A stretch of DNA of 12,312 nucleotides from PRO6 sp049646625 (GCA_049646625.1 JBARWE010000211.1:1-12312), one strand, 5' to 3'; counted from the stretch's first letter, positions 1-7,612 are shown. Made by a program: numbers and translations. The notes: generated from the letters alone by a model not told the origin.

Positions 1-1
1 A

Positions 2-915
<914 letters not shown>

Positions 916-916
<1 letters not shown>

Positions 917-1677
917 TGGCGGCCGTGTCGACTGAGAGCCGCGTCGCGGTCATCACCGGCGGCAGCCGCGGCATCGGCCGCGCCGTCGCCATCGCCGCGG
1001 CCAGGCGTGGCTGGCGGCTGGTCGTCGGCTATGTCAGCAACGAGCAGGCGGCACGCGAGACTGTTGCAGCCATTGAGCAGGCCGGCAGCCAGGCGCTCGC
1101 GGTGCGCTGCGACGTCGGCAGCGAGGCTGACATTCTGGCGCTGTTCAAGGCGGCTGACGGCTTCGGCCGGCTCGGCGCGCTCATCAACAATGCCGGCATC
1201 GTCGGTGAAACGGCGCGCGTCGAGGCGCTCACCGCCGAGCGTATCGAGCGCATCATGCGCATCAACGTCACCGGCAGCTTTCTGTGCGCGCGCGAGGCGA
1301 TCAAACGCATGTCGACGCGCCATGGCGGACAGGGCGGCGTCATCGTCAACCTGTCGTCGGTGGCGGCGCAGCTCGGCTCGCCCGGTGTCTATGTCGATTA
1401 TGCCGCCTCCAAGGGCGCCATCGATACGCTGACCATCGGTCTGGCGCAGGAGGTTGCCGCCGAAGGCATCCGCGTCGTCGGCGTCCGCCCCGGCCTGATC
1501 GATACCGAGATTCATGCCAGCGGCGGCGATCCCGACCGCCACCATCGCCTCGCCAGGACGGTGCCGATGCAGCGCGTCGGCAGCGCCGATGAAGTTGCCA
1601 ACGCCATCGTCTGGCTGATGTCGGACGAGGCGTCCTATGTCGCCGGCGCCACGCTCAACGTTTCGGGCGGGCGCTGA
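916..1677 (+). CDS. SDR-family NAD(P)-dependent oxidoreductase
   Basis: Classical short-chain dehydrogenase/reductase of 253 residues, the usual family length, predicted cytosolic. Visible motifs are the Rossmann glycine motif TGGSRGIG (14-21), NNAG (91-94), the catalytic Ser in NLSS (about 148), the YAASK catalytic pair Tyr162/Lys166, and the PGLIDTE segment after the active site. The C-terminal SDEASYVAGATLNVSGG is typical of FabG-like and glucose-dehydrogenase-like SDRs. The ATG at 916 shares its A with the E2 stop (TGATG), which suggests translational coupling; a GTG one codon upstream is possible but less likely. The gene lies between the E2 and E3 genes of the 2-oxoglutarate dehydrogenase cluster, so it is probably co-transcribed with them. 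The substrate cannot be read from the sequence, and no link to the complex is established. Confidence 0.92.
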
Positions 1678-1713
1678 TCCACCGCTCCCCGCACCAGGCA
1701 CGGGAAGGATAAT

Positions 1714-3117
1714 ATGGCCTCCTACGATCTCGTCGTCATCGGCACCGGCCCCGGCGGCTATGTCTGCGCCATCCGCGCCGCGCAACTCGGGCTGAAGGTC
1801 GCGGTGGTCGAGAAGAACCCGACTTTCGGCGGCACCTGCCTCAATGTCGGCTGCATGCCCTCGAAGGCGCTGCTGCATGCCTCCGAACTGTTCGAGGAAG
1901 CCGGCCATTCGTTCGCGAAAATGGGCATCGGCGTGTCGCAGCCGAAGCTCGACCTCGCCGCGATGATGAATTTCAAGCAGCAGGGCATCGACGGCAACGT
2001 CAAGGGCGTCGAGTTTCTGCTCAAGAAGAACAAGATCGATACGCTCGCCGGCACCGGGCGCGTGCTCGGCGCCGGCCGCGTCGAGGTGAAGGGCGGCGAC
2101 GGCAAGGCGCAGGTGGTCGAGACGAAGAACATCGTGATCGCCACCGGCTCGGCGGTCGCGCCGCTGAAAGGCATCGCGATCGACGAGACGCGCGTGGTGT
2201 CCTCGACCGGCGCGCTGTCGCTTGCGAAGGTGCCGGAGCATCTTCTGGTGATCGGTGCCGGCGTGATCGGCCTCGAACTCGGCTCGGTGTGGCGCCGGCT
2301 TGGGGCGAAGGTGACGGTGGTGGAGTATCTCGATCGCATCCTGCCGGGCATGGACGGCGAGGTCGCAAAGCAGTTCCAGCGCATCCTCGAAAAGCAGGGT
2401 TTTGCCTTCAGGCTCGGCGCAAAGGTCACCGGCGTCGATAGCGCCGGCAAGACGCTGAAGGCGCAGGTCGAGCCGGCGGCCGGCGGCGCTGCGGAGGCGA
2501 TCGAGGCCGACGTGGTGCTGGTCGCCATCGGCCGGGTGCCCTACACCGAAGGGCTGGGACTGGATGAGGCCGGCATCGCGCGCGACGAGCGCGGCCGGAT
2601 CAAGACCGATGCGCACCTTGCGACCAGCGTGCCGGGGATCTACGCCATCGGCGACGTCATCGCCGGGCCGATGCTGGCGCACAAGGCCGAGGACGAGGGC
2701 GTCGCGGTCGCCGAGATCATCGCCGGCCAGGCCGGCCATGTGAACTACGACATCATCCCTGGCGTGGTCTACACGACGCCGGAAGTCGCCGCGGTCGGCA
2801 AGACCGAGGACGAATTGAAGGCGGCTGGCGTCGCCTACACGGTCGGAAAGTTTCCGTTCACCGCCAACGGCCGCTCCAAGGTCAACCAGACCACCGACGG
2901 ATTCGTGAAGATTCTCGCCGACGCAAAAACCGACCGCGTGCTTGGTGTCCACATGGTCGGCCGTGAGGTCGGCGAGATGATCCACGAAGCCTGCGTGCTG
3001 ATGGAGTTCGGCGGCGCGGCCGAGGATCTTGCGCGCACCTGCCACGCCCACCCGACCCGCTCGGAAGCGGTGAAGGAAGCAGCGCTTTCGGTCGCCAAGC
3101 GCGCCATCCATATGTGA
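1714..3117 (+). CDS. lpd: Dihydrolipoyl dehydrogenase (E3)
   Basis: FAD-dependent disulfide oxidoreductase that reoxidises dihydrolipoamide on the E2 subunits of 2-oxoacid dehydrogenases and passes electrons to NAD+. It has 467 residues, the normal length. Visible are the N-terminal FAD dinucleotide motif GTGPGG (10-15) and the redox-active disulfide CLNVGC (Cys42, Cys47). The NAD-binding motif GAGVIG is at 181-186, and the second FAD motif ends in YAIGDV. The C-terminal dimerisation domain carries the catalytic dyad His446-Glu451 in HAHPTRSE. A Shine-Dalgarno-like GGAAGGA (about 1703-1709) precedes the ATG. The gene follows the SDR by 36 nt on the same strand and is probably the last gene of the odh operon. 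It ends 10 nt before the stop of the convergent carbonic anhydrase gene. Confidence 0.97.
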   Translation: MASYDLVVIGTGPGGYVCAIRAAQLGLKVAVVEKNPTFGGTCLNVGCMPSKALLHASELFEEAGHSFAKMGIGVSQPKLDLAAMMNFKQQGIDGNVKGVEFLLKKNKIDTLAGTGRVLGAGRVEVKGGDGKAQVVETKNIVIATGSAVAPLKGIAIDETRVVSSTGALSLAKVPEHLLVIGAGVIGLELGSVWRRLGAKVTVVEYLDRILPGMDGEVAKQFQRILEKQGFAFRLGAKVTGVDSAGKTLKAQVEPAAGGAAEAIEADVVLVAIGRVPYTEGLGLDEAGIARDERGRIKTDAHLATSVPGIYAIGDVIAGPMLAHKAEDEGVAVAEIIAGQAGHVNYDIIPGVVYTTPEVAAVGKTEDELKAAGVAYTVGKFPFTANGRSKVNQTTDGFVKILADAKTDRVLGVHMVGREVGEMIHEACVLMEFGGAAEDLARTCHAHPTRSEAVKEAALSVAKRAIHM

Positions 3118-3131
3118 GGCTGGCGCCTCAC
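3114..3131. terminator. Small hairpin spanning the stop codons of two convergent genes
   Basis: GTGAGGC (3114-3120) and GCCTCAC (3125-3131) form a perfect 7-bp stem with a 4-nt loop. The lpd TGA (3115-3117) lies in one arm, and the carbonic anhydrase stop (TCA at 3128-3130 on the plus strand) lies in the other. No clear T-tract follows on either strand, so it is not a canonical intrinsic terminator. It could still act as a bidirectional 3'-end structure for the two convergent transcripts. Confidence 0.4.
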
Positions 3132-3838
3132 GACAGCCAGGATACGCGGCCGGTCGCCAGATCGTGCATGGCCGCTGCGATCGTCAGGTTACCGGCCTCG
3201 ACCCGCTTTCTGAGAACGGCGCTGCGGCTGGTCAGGCTTGCGGCGGTCAGCCGCGCGTTGGTCTCGGCGACCTCCTGAACGAATGCGGCGTTGTCGGACT
3301 TGCGCGGGCCTGTGGTCTGGCTCGCGCCGGCCACCGCCGCGCCGAGATTGCCGAGCATCGCGGTGATATGACCGAGCTTCACCCCATCGATCGCGCTCTT
3401 GATGGCGCCGCATGAGGTATGCCCGAGCACGACGATGGCTTTGGCGCCGGCCACCTCGCAGGCGAATTCGAGGCTGCCGAGAATATCCACATTGACGAAA
3501 TTGCCGGCGACACGGGCACAAAAAATGTCGCCGATGCGCTGGTCGAACACGAACTCCGGCGGCACCCGCGAATCGATGCAGCCGACGATCGCCGCGAACG
3601 GCGCCTGGCCGCGTGCCGTTTCCCTGACTTGCTGCATCAGGTCGCAATTGATGGTGTGCCCGCTGACGAAGCGGCCGTTGCCTTCCTTGAGCAAGCTCAC
3701 GGCACCCTGCGGCGAGACGCTTTGTTGACGTTCGCGCGTGAACACCGCGCAGCCCGGCTGCTGTGCCACCACCGGCGATGCCAGAAACGACGCCGCGCCG
3801 GCGACGGCGCAACCGCAAAAACCCCTTCGTGTCAGCAT
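3128..3838 (-). CDS. Beta-carbonic anhydrase with twin-arginine signal peptide
   Basis: Zinc enzyme interconverting CO2 and bicarbonate. The beta-class motifs are clear: CIDSRVPPE supplies the zinc-ligand Cys87 and the Asp89/Arg91 dyad, and GHTSCGAI supplies His140 and Cys143. The N-terminus MLTRRGFCGCAVAGAASF is a twin-arginine signal with a plausible cleavage after SPVVA, so the enzyme is predicted to be periplasmic. The second of two tandem ATGs (3838) was chosen because GAGG on the minus strand lies about 6 nt upstream of it, while it is too close to the ATG at 3841. The product has 236 residues, consistent with a beta-CA core of about 200 plus a leader. It is transcribed towards lpd, and no functional link to the flanking operons is evident. 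Two Cys residues lie within the signal segment, but no lipobox is seen. Confidence 0.93.
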   Translation of the reverse strand: MLTRRGFCGCAVAGAASFLASPVVAQQPGCAVFTRERQQSVSPQGAVSLLKEGNGRFVSGHTINCDLMQQVRETARGQAPFAAIVGCIDSRVPPEFVFDQRIGDIFCARVAGNFVNVDILGSLEFACEVAGAKAIVVLGHTSCGAIKSAIDGVKLGHITAMLGNLGAAVAGASQTTGPRKSDNAAFVQEVAETNARLTAASLTSRSAVLRKRVEAGNLTIAAAMHDLATGRVSWLS

Positions 3839-3841
3839 CAT

Positions 3842-4020
3842 TTCCCTCGCCTGCCAATCAACCAGAGGCTCAGGAGACCATACCCGGCGATGAGCGGCAA
3901 GCCGGTGCGGTCAGAAATGCCGGGAGGGGGCCGTGGCAAACAGGCGGCGGGGCCGCACGCCGCCCTGCCGGAAGGGTCAGCGTGCCGATGCCGCCGTGGA
4001 CCGGCGCGAACGATCCGTAG
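3842..4020. other. Intergenic gap between marR-like gene and carbonic anhydrase gene
   Basis: This 179-nt spacer lies downstream of the MarR gene and upstream of the carbonic anhydrase gene, both transcribed leftwards. It holds one GC-rich hairpin (3941-3967). I found no convincing sigma-70 -35/-10 pair for the carbonic anhydrase gene and no conserved short ORF. Open frames through the gap on the plus strand have no ribosome-binding site and no recognisable product. Confidence 0.5.
3937..3967 (-). terminator. Possible intrinsic terminator downstream of the MarR gene
   Basis: CAGGCGGCG (3941-3949) pairs with CGCCGCCCTG (3958-3967) with one bulged C and an 8-nt loop. Read on the minus strand, the stem is followed directly by TTTG, a very short T-run. 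It lies about 55 nt past the MarR stop, so it could end that transcript and isolate the carbonic anhydrase gene. The T-tract is weak, so rho-dependent ending or an unrelated GC stem is also possible. Confidence 0.35.
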
Positions 4021-4470
4021 TTAAAGCGATCCGGCCCGTTCGATCAGCGAGCCGAGCAGGCGCTTCAATTCGTTGGTCGATTTGTCGCCGTAGCGCTGGA
4101 TGATGCGGGCTTCGTGACTTTGCGCCAGCGGTGCCAGTTGCCTGGCAAGCGTCTTCCCGCGATCGGACAGGAAGAGCAGCACCCGGCGTCGATCTTTCTT
4201 GTCCTGCGCGCGGTAAACCAGCGCGTCCGACACCATCCGGTCGACCATCTTGGTCAGCGTCGGATGATTGAGCAGCACCGCCTCGGCGAGTTCTCCCATG
4301 GAGTGGCCCTCGCCGTTCGATAGCACCGTCAGGATGCGCCATTGTTCGACGGGGACGCCTTCCTGCCGCAGGCGCTCTTCGAGCTGGCGCGAAATCTCGC
4401 GGTTGGCCTGGGCCAGAAGGTAAGCAAGATGCTCGGTGATCGGCAGGTCGATGGGGGCTGATTTGGCCAC
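4021..4470 (-). CDS. MarR-family transcriptional regulator
   Basis: Winged-helix DNA-binding repressor of the MarR type, normally a dimer that releases DNA when a small aromatic or other ligand binds. The sequence shows the family layout: an N-terminal helix (LAYLLAQANREISRQLEERL), a helix-turn-helix (HSMGELAEAVLLNHPTLTKMVDRM) and the wing motif DRRRVLLFLSDRGKTL. A C-terminal dimerisation helix ends in LLGSLIERAG. I prefer the GTG at 4470 (149 aa) because AGAGG on the minus strand (plus 4478-4482) sits 7 nt upstream and a promoter-like pair lies further upstream. The ATG at 4524 would give 167 aa, but it has no ribosome-binding site and its leader would overlap that promoter. The gene is divergent from the amide-type transport/amidase block, so it is the likely regulator of that block (inference). 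Confidence 0.93.
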   Translation of the reverse strand: MAKSAPIDLPITEHLAYLLAQANREISRQLEERLRQEGVPVEQWRILTVLSNGEGHSMGELAEAVLLNHPTLTKMVDRMVSDALVYRAQDKKDRRRVLLFLSDRGKTLARQLAPLAQSHEARIIQRYGDKSTNELKRLLGSLIERAGSL

Positions 4471-4477
4471 GGCGGGG

Positions 4478-4482
4478 CCTCT
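4478..4482 (-). promoter_or_regulatory. Ribosome binding site supporting the GTG start of the MarR gene
   Basis: AGAGG on the minus strand lies 7 nt from the GTG at 4470. No comparable site precedes the ATG at 4524, where the upstream bases are TTTCCC. This decides between the 149- and 167-residue versions. Confidence 0.5.
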
Positions 4483-4513
4483 GAATTCCAGACGGCGGTG
4501 TCTTTGTGACTCA

Positions 4514-4543
4514 TCTATAGGCATGGGAAAGTTGAAAATTCAA
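4514..4543 (-). promoter_or_regulatory. Candidate sigma-70 promoter for the MarR gene
   Basis: On the minus strand TTGAAT (plus 4538-4543) is followed after 18 nt by TATAGA (plus 4514-4519). Each box matches the consensus at 4 of 6 positions. A transcript would start near 4507, leaving about 37 nt before the GTG at 4470. The -35 box lies inside the palindrome at 4532-4543, which would allow autoregulation. Confidence 0.45.
4532..4543. promoter_or_regulatory. Palindromic operator candidate in the divergent promoter region
   Basis: TTGAA-AA-TTCAA is a perfect 5-bp dyad with a 2-nt centre. It covers the -35 boxes of both divergent promoters. MarR proteins bind short AT-rich dyads of this kind next to their own genes. 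A second dyad, ATATTT-N7-AAATAT (4543-4561), abuts it and covers the plus-strand -10 box. That MarR binds here is inferred from position and symmetry only. Confidence 0.5.
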
Positions 4544-4559
4544 TATTTCGTCGTAAAAT
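4532..4559 (+). promoter_or_regulatory. Candidate sigma-70 promoter for the binding-protein gene
   Basis: TTGAAA (4532-4537) and TAAAAT (4554-4559), separated by 16 nt, each match the consensus at 5 of 6 positions. They sit in the most AT-rich patch of the window, between two divergent genes. Transcription would begin near 4566, about 70 nt upstream of the ATG at 4639. Confidence 0.6.
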
Positions 4560-4638
4560 ATCGCCACCGGCTTGATCGCGGCCTGTGCATGAACGGTTCC
4601 GGGGATCGGCAGACGAAAGTTGAAGAGTAGTGTGCTTG

Positions 4639-5814
4639 ATGGCTGAATGCATGCCCGTCGCATTGCTGCCGATGCCGTGGCAGGCTTTGAACGGCGTTGC
4701 ACCTCCGCCTTTTCTTTCCGCCCTTGGCACCAAGGCGGGCGATCGATCCAGGCGCCGCGGCGGTCGGAGCAAGGTGCGGATTGCGAATTTCGTGGCGCTG
4801 TCGGGGCCGCCGGGCATTTGGGCGCCTTCGGCGATGAACAGCACGCTGCTGGCGGCCAGCGAGATCAACGCCCGCGGCGGCATTCTGGGCCGCGAGGTGG
4901 AGGTGCTGTTTCTCGACGCGAGCGGGGCGCCCAGAGATATTGCGCGGCGGGTGGAGAATGTCGTCGCCTCCGGCGAGGTCGATGTGATCGTCGGTTCTCA
5001 CACCAGCGCGGTGCGGGTGGCGTTGCGCAGCCACATCGCCGGGCGGATCCCGTACATCTATACCACCGTCTATGAGGGCGGCGAGCGGACCCCGGGCGTG
5101 ATCGCGATCGGGGAGACGCCGCACATGCAGTCGCGCCCGGCAATCCACTGGATGGCTGACGTCAAGAGGGCGGCGCGCTGGTATCTGATTGGTTCCGACT
5201 ATGTGTGGCCATGGCTGTCGCACCAGTCGATGAAGCGTTACGTCGCCGAGAGCGGCGGTCAGATCGTCGGCGAGGAGTTCGTGCCGGTTGGCGAGGACGA
5301 CGACTACGGGGCGCACCTGTCGCGGATCCGCAAGGCGCGGCCTGACGTGGTGCTGGTGTCGCTGATCGGCGCCGACAGTATCGTGTTCAACCGGCAATTC
5401 GCCGAGCAGGGACTGGCGTCGAAAGTGTTGCGGCTCGCCAGCGCGTTCGATGAAACCGTGTTGCTGGGTATCGGGCCGGACAATACCGAGAACCTGTTCT
5501 GCGCCTCCGGCTATTTCAATTGCGCCCGTTCGGGCGACACCGAGGGGTTCGTTGCGCGCTATGAGGCGGCGTTCGGCCCAAGCGCGGCGCCGGCCGGCTC
5601 GGTCGGGCAGTCGAACTACGAGGGGCTATTGTTCCTCGAACAGGCAGCGCGTCATGCCGGCTCGCTAGCGCTGAAGCCGCTGCTCGCGGCCGGCAGCAAC
5701 ATCGTGTATCGCGGCGGGCGCGGTCCGATCGCTCTGCAACAGGGGCACGCCACGATGCCGATCTATCTGGCCGGGGCCGAGGGCATCGAATTTCGCGTCA
5801 TCGAGACGTTCTAG
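4639..5814 (+). CDS. AmiC/UrtA-like substrate-binding protein without export signal
   Basis: Type I periplasmic-binding fold of the urea/short-chain-amide family. The core begins at VRIANFVALSGP, followed by EINARGGILGREVEV, YTTVYEGGERTPG and YLIGSDYVWPW. These segments parallel the exported binding protein encoded at 7662-8915, which has EINAAGGVLGR, YPTFYEGQ and MIGSDYAWPR. No Sec, Tat or lipoprotein signal is seen; residues 1-45 are Pro/Arg-rich, and GC3 looks lower than in the core. An in-frame GTG at 4774, with GGAG 4 nt upstream, would start exactly at the fold and give 346 aa, so the start is uncertain (391 aa from the ATG at 4639). The protein is shorter at the C-terminus than its paralogue. 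It may be a cytosolic ligand sensor like Pseudomonas AmiC, which has the same fold and no signal peptide; this role is inference. It is divergent from marR and upstream of the amidase gene. Confidence 0.85.
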   Translation: MAECMPVALLPMPWQALNGVAPPPFLSALGTKAGDRSRRRGGRSKVRIANFVALSGPPGIWAPSAMNSTLLAASEINARGGILGREVEVLFLDASGAPRDIARRVENVVASGEVDVIVGSHTSAVRVALRSHIAGRIPYIYTTVYEGGERTPGVIAIGETPHMQSRPAIHWMADVKRAARWYLIGSDYVWPWLSHQSMKRYVAESGGQIVGEEFVPVGEDDDYGAHLSRIRKARPDVVLVSLIGADSIVFNRQFAEQGLASKVLRLASAFDETVLLGIGPDNTENLFCASGYFNCARSGDTEGFVARYEAAFGPSAAPAGSVGQSNYEGLLFLEQAARHAGSLALKPLLAAGSNIVYRGGRGPIALQQGHATMPIYLAGAEGIEFRVIETF

Positions 5815-5929
5815 CCCGGCGGCCCAGACGCTCGCATCAACAGTTGCCGCGAAGACGTGCGAACTTGCGCAATCGGGACGCTGGCCTCGTCCTTCCGGCG
5901 TTTCTCGTTGCGCCCGTATGAAATAATCC

Positions 5930-5958
5930 TTGAAAAAGAAAATATTTCCGTTTCTAAT
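5930..5958 (+). promoter_or_regulatory. Candidate sigma-70 promoter for the amidase gene
   Basis: TTGAAA (5930-5935) and TCTAAT (5953-5958) are separated by the ideal 17 nt, and each matches the consensus at 5 of 6 positions. Transcription would start near 5965, about 70 nt before the GTG start. The element shares TTGAAAA and a downstream AATATTTC with the promoter at 4532-4559, which hints at common control, but it lacks the TTCAA half of that dyad. Confidence 0.55.
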
Positions 5959-6022
5959 GCCATGCGTCTGGCCGCTACGGTCGGCGGGGCCATGCGTGCC
6001 TTTTTCGGCAATTTTGTTGGGT

Positions 6023-6028
6023 GGAGGA
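6023..6028 (+). promoter_or_regulatory. Ribosome binding site that sets the amidase start
   Basis: GGAGGA lies 8 nt upstream of the in-frame GTG at 6037 and is the best Shine-Dalgarno match in this region. It argues against the upstream in-frame ATG at 5962, which has none. Confidence 0.75.
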
Positions 6029-6036
6029 AGCATCAG

Positions 6037-7575
6037 GTGTCCAAGGGATCGCCTCAGATTGATCTGGTCGAATTGACCGTCGAGCAGGTTCAGGACGCTT
6101 TCGCAAAAGGCACGGCCACGTCGGAATCGCTGACGCAGGCGTTTCTCGACCGGATCGCGCAAATCGATCCGCGCTACAATGCGATTGTGTTTCTCAATCC
6201 CGACGCTTTGGCCGATGCCCGCGCCAGCGACAAGCGCCGCGCCGAAGGCAAGGCGCTCGGTCCGCTCGACGGCGTGCCGGTGGTGGTCAAGGAAACCCTC
6301 GATATGGTGGGTTTTCCCACCACCGCAGGCTGGAAGCTGCTGCACTCCAAGACGGGCGGCATCGACCTGTTTCCCGAGACCGACTCGCCGGTGGTGGCGC
6401 GGATGAAGGCGGCCGGCACGGTGATCCTGGGCAAGACCAACGTGCCGAGCCTCAGCCATACCGGCAGCCATGCCAACGACAGTTGGGCCGGGCCGACCTA
6501 CAATTCGGTGAACCGCGAGTGGCTGCCCGGCGGTAGCAGCGCCGGTACCGCAACCGCGGTGGGAGCCAGCCTTGCGGTGCTGGGCCTGGCCGAGGAGACC
6601 GGCGGCTCGATCCAGAATCCGGCCTCCGCGCAGGGGCTGCCCAGCGTCAAGCCGACGCATGCGCTGGTGCCGAATGTCGGCGTCGTGCCGCTGTCGAGCA
6701 ATCGCGACGTGGTCGGGCCGATCGCGCATACCGTGCGCGACGTCGCGCTGACGCTCGACGTGCTGGCCGGCTACACGGCCGAAGACCCCAAGACGATCGC
6801 CGGCGTCGGCCGTCGCCCGAAGGGCGGCTACACCTCGCGCCTCGCCAAGGATGCGCTGAAGGGCAAACGGATCGGACTCTATGGTCTCGGCTGGCGCAAT
6901 CTGCCGCTGTCGCAGGAGGCGACGCAGCTCTATGGCCGCGCGCAAGGCGAACTCAGGCAGCTTGGCGCCGAATTGGTGGAGGATCCGTTCAAAGGCTCCG
7001 GCTTTGCCGAATTGCGCCAGCCGACACCGCCGCTGAAGGAGTTCGATGCCCGCGGCATGGAATCGGTGCCCTACGACATCGATCAGTATCTGCGCCGCCT
7101 GGGGCCGAACGCCGCGCTCAAGAGCTTCCCCGAGTTCGCCGAGGCGACCAAGGCGCAAGACCCCTTCGCCAAGGGCGGCGTGCTCGAATACATGCCGAAC
7201 CTGCCGGACTTCCGGGCGTGTCTCGCCAACCCGACGCGGCCGCCACGGCTCACCGACTTCGTGGCTGCGCGCGAGGCCTATCTCGATATCTTCAACAGGG
7301 TGATGGACCGTGAGCGGCTCGATGCGCTGATCTTCCCGCAGATGCGTGGCGAGCTTGCCCCGATCTTCGGCTCCGAGCCGATCCTTGAGACGACCGTGTG
7401 CGAGATCAACATCGCCGGTCTGCCGGGCGTGACGGTGCCGGCCGGCTACTATGCATCGGGATCGCCGTTCTGCCTGATCGTGGTCGGGCGCCAGTGGAGC
7501 GAGGCCGACCTGCTTGCTTACGCCTATGCCTATGAGCAGGCGACCCACCATCGGCGCGCGCCGGTATTGGGCTGA
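6037..7575 (+). CDS. Amidase-signature family hydrolase
   Basis: Amidase-signature enzyme that hydrolyses a carboxamide to a carboxylate plus ammonia or an amine. It is cytosolic, as no signal peptide is seen from the GTG start. Its 512 residues are normal for the family. The catalytic triad is visible as Lys85 (VVVKETLDM), Ser167 (the cis-Ser in LPGGSSAG) and Ser191 (ETGGSIQNP); the spacings match the family. The common GGSIRxP motif reads GGSIQNP here. SVKPTHALVPNVGVVPLSSNRDVVGP is the conserved post-active-site segment, and ETTVCEINIAGLPGVTVPAGY the C-terminal one. It follows the AmiC-like gene and precedes an amide/urea-type ABC transporter, so the substrate is probably an imported amide; which one cannot be told. 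GatA is unlikely, given the context and the absence of gatB/gatC. Confidence 0.92.
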   Translation: MSKGSPQIDLVELTVEQVQDAFAKGTATSESLTQAFLDRIAQIDPRYNAIVFLNPDALADARASDKRRAEGKALGPLDGVPVVVKETLDMVGFPTTAGWKLLHSKTGGIDLFPETDSPVVARMKAAGTVILGKTNVPSLSHTGSHANDSWAGPTYNSVNREWLPGGSSAGTATAVGASLAVLGLAEETGGSIQNPASAQGLPSVKPTHALVPNVGVVPLSSNRDVVGPIAHTVRDVALTLDVLAGYTAEDPKTIAGVGRRPKGGYTSRLAKDALKGKRIGLYGLGWRNLPLSQEATQLYGRAQGELRQLGAELVEDPFKGSGFAELRQPTPPLKEFDARGMESVPYDIDQYLRRLGPNAALKSFPEFAEATKAQDPFAKGGVLEYMPNLPDFRACLANPTRPPRLTDFVAAREAYLDIFNRVMDRERLDALIFPQMRGELAPIFGSEPILETTVCEINIAGLPGVTVPAGYYASGSPFCLIVVGRQWSEADLLAYAYAYEQATHHRRAPVLG

Positions 7576-7585
7576 CATTGCAGGA

Positions 7586-7612
7586 CGGCGGCGTCTTGTG
7601 GCGTTGCCGCCG
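7586..7612 (+). terminator. Stem-loop between amidase and exported binding-protein genes
   Basis: CGGCGGC (7586-7592) pairs perfectly with GCCGCCG (7606-7612) around a 13-nt loop, 10 nt after the amidase stop. No T-tract follows, so it may be an attenuating or mRNA-stabilising element rather than a terminator. A GC-rich stem of this size can also arise by chance. Confidence 0.3.

Larger units (their letters stand above)
5815..6036 (+). other. Leader region between the binding-protein and amidase genes
   Basis: This 222-nt gap is read through by the amidase frame, but coding there is unlikely because the only strong ribosome-binding site is at its right end. It contains an AT-rich patch (about 5919-5959) with a promoter-like pair and the perfect palindrome AAATATTT. 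No terminator hairpin with a T-tract was seen after the binding-protein stop, so read-through from upstream is possible. Confidence 0.55.

Noticed and set aside
3419..4024. Plus-strand open frame opposite the carbonic anhydrase gene and through the gap
   Set aside because: It is a mirror frame of the carbonic anhydrase gene, with no ribosome-binding site or recognisable domain.
4471..4524. 18-residue N-terminal extension of the MarR protein from the ATG at 4524
   Set aside because: It lacks a Shine-Dalgarno site and would place the start between the promoter boxes. The GTG at 4470 is better supported, though not proven.
4639..4773. Lost signal peptide by frameshift in the first binding-protein gene
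   Set aside because: I read all three forward frames here and found no hydrophobic core after basic residues in any of them, so there is no sign of a broken signal.
5857..6036. N-terminal extension of the amidase (60 more residues)
   Set aside because: No ribosome-binding site precedes it. It contains a near-consensus promoter and an AT-rich patch, and GGAGGA sits ideally before the GTG at 6037.
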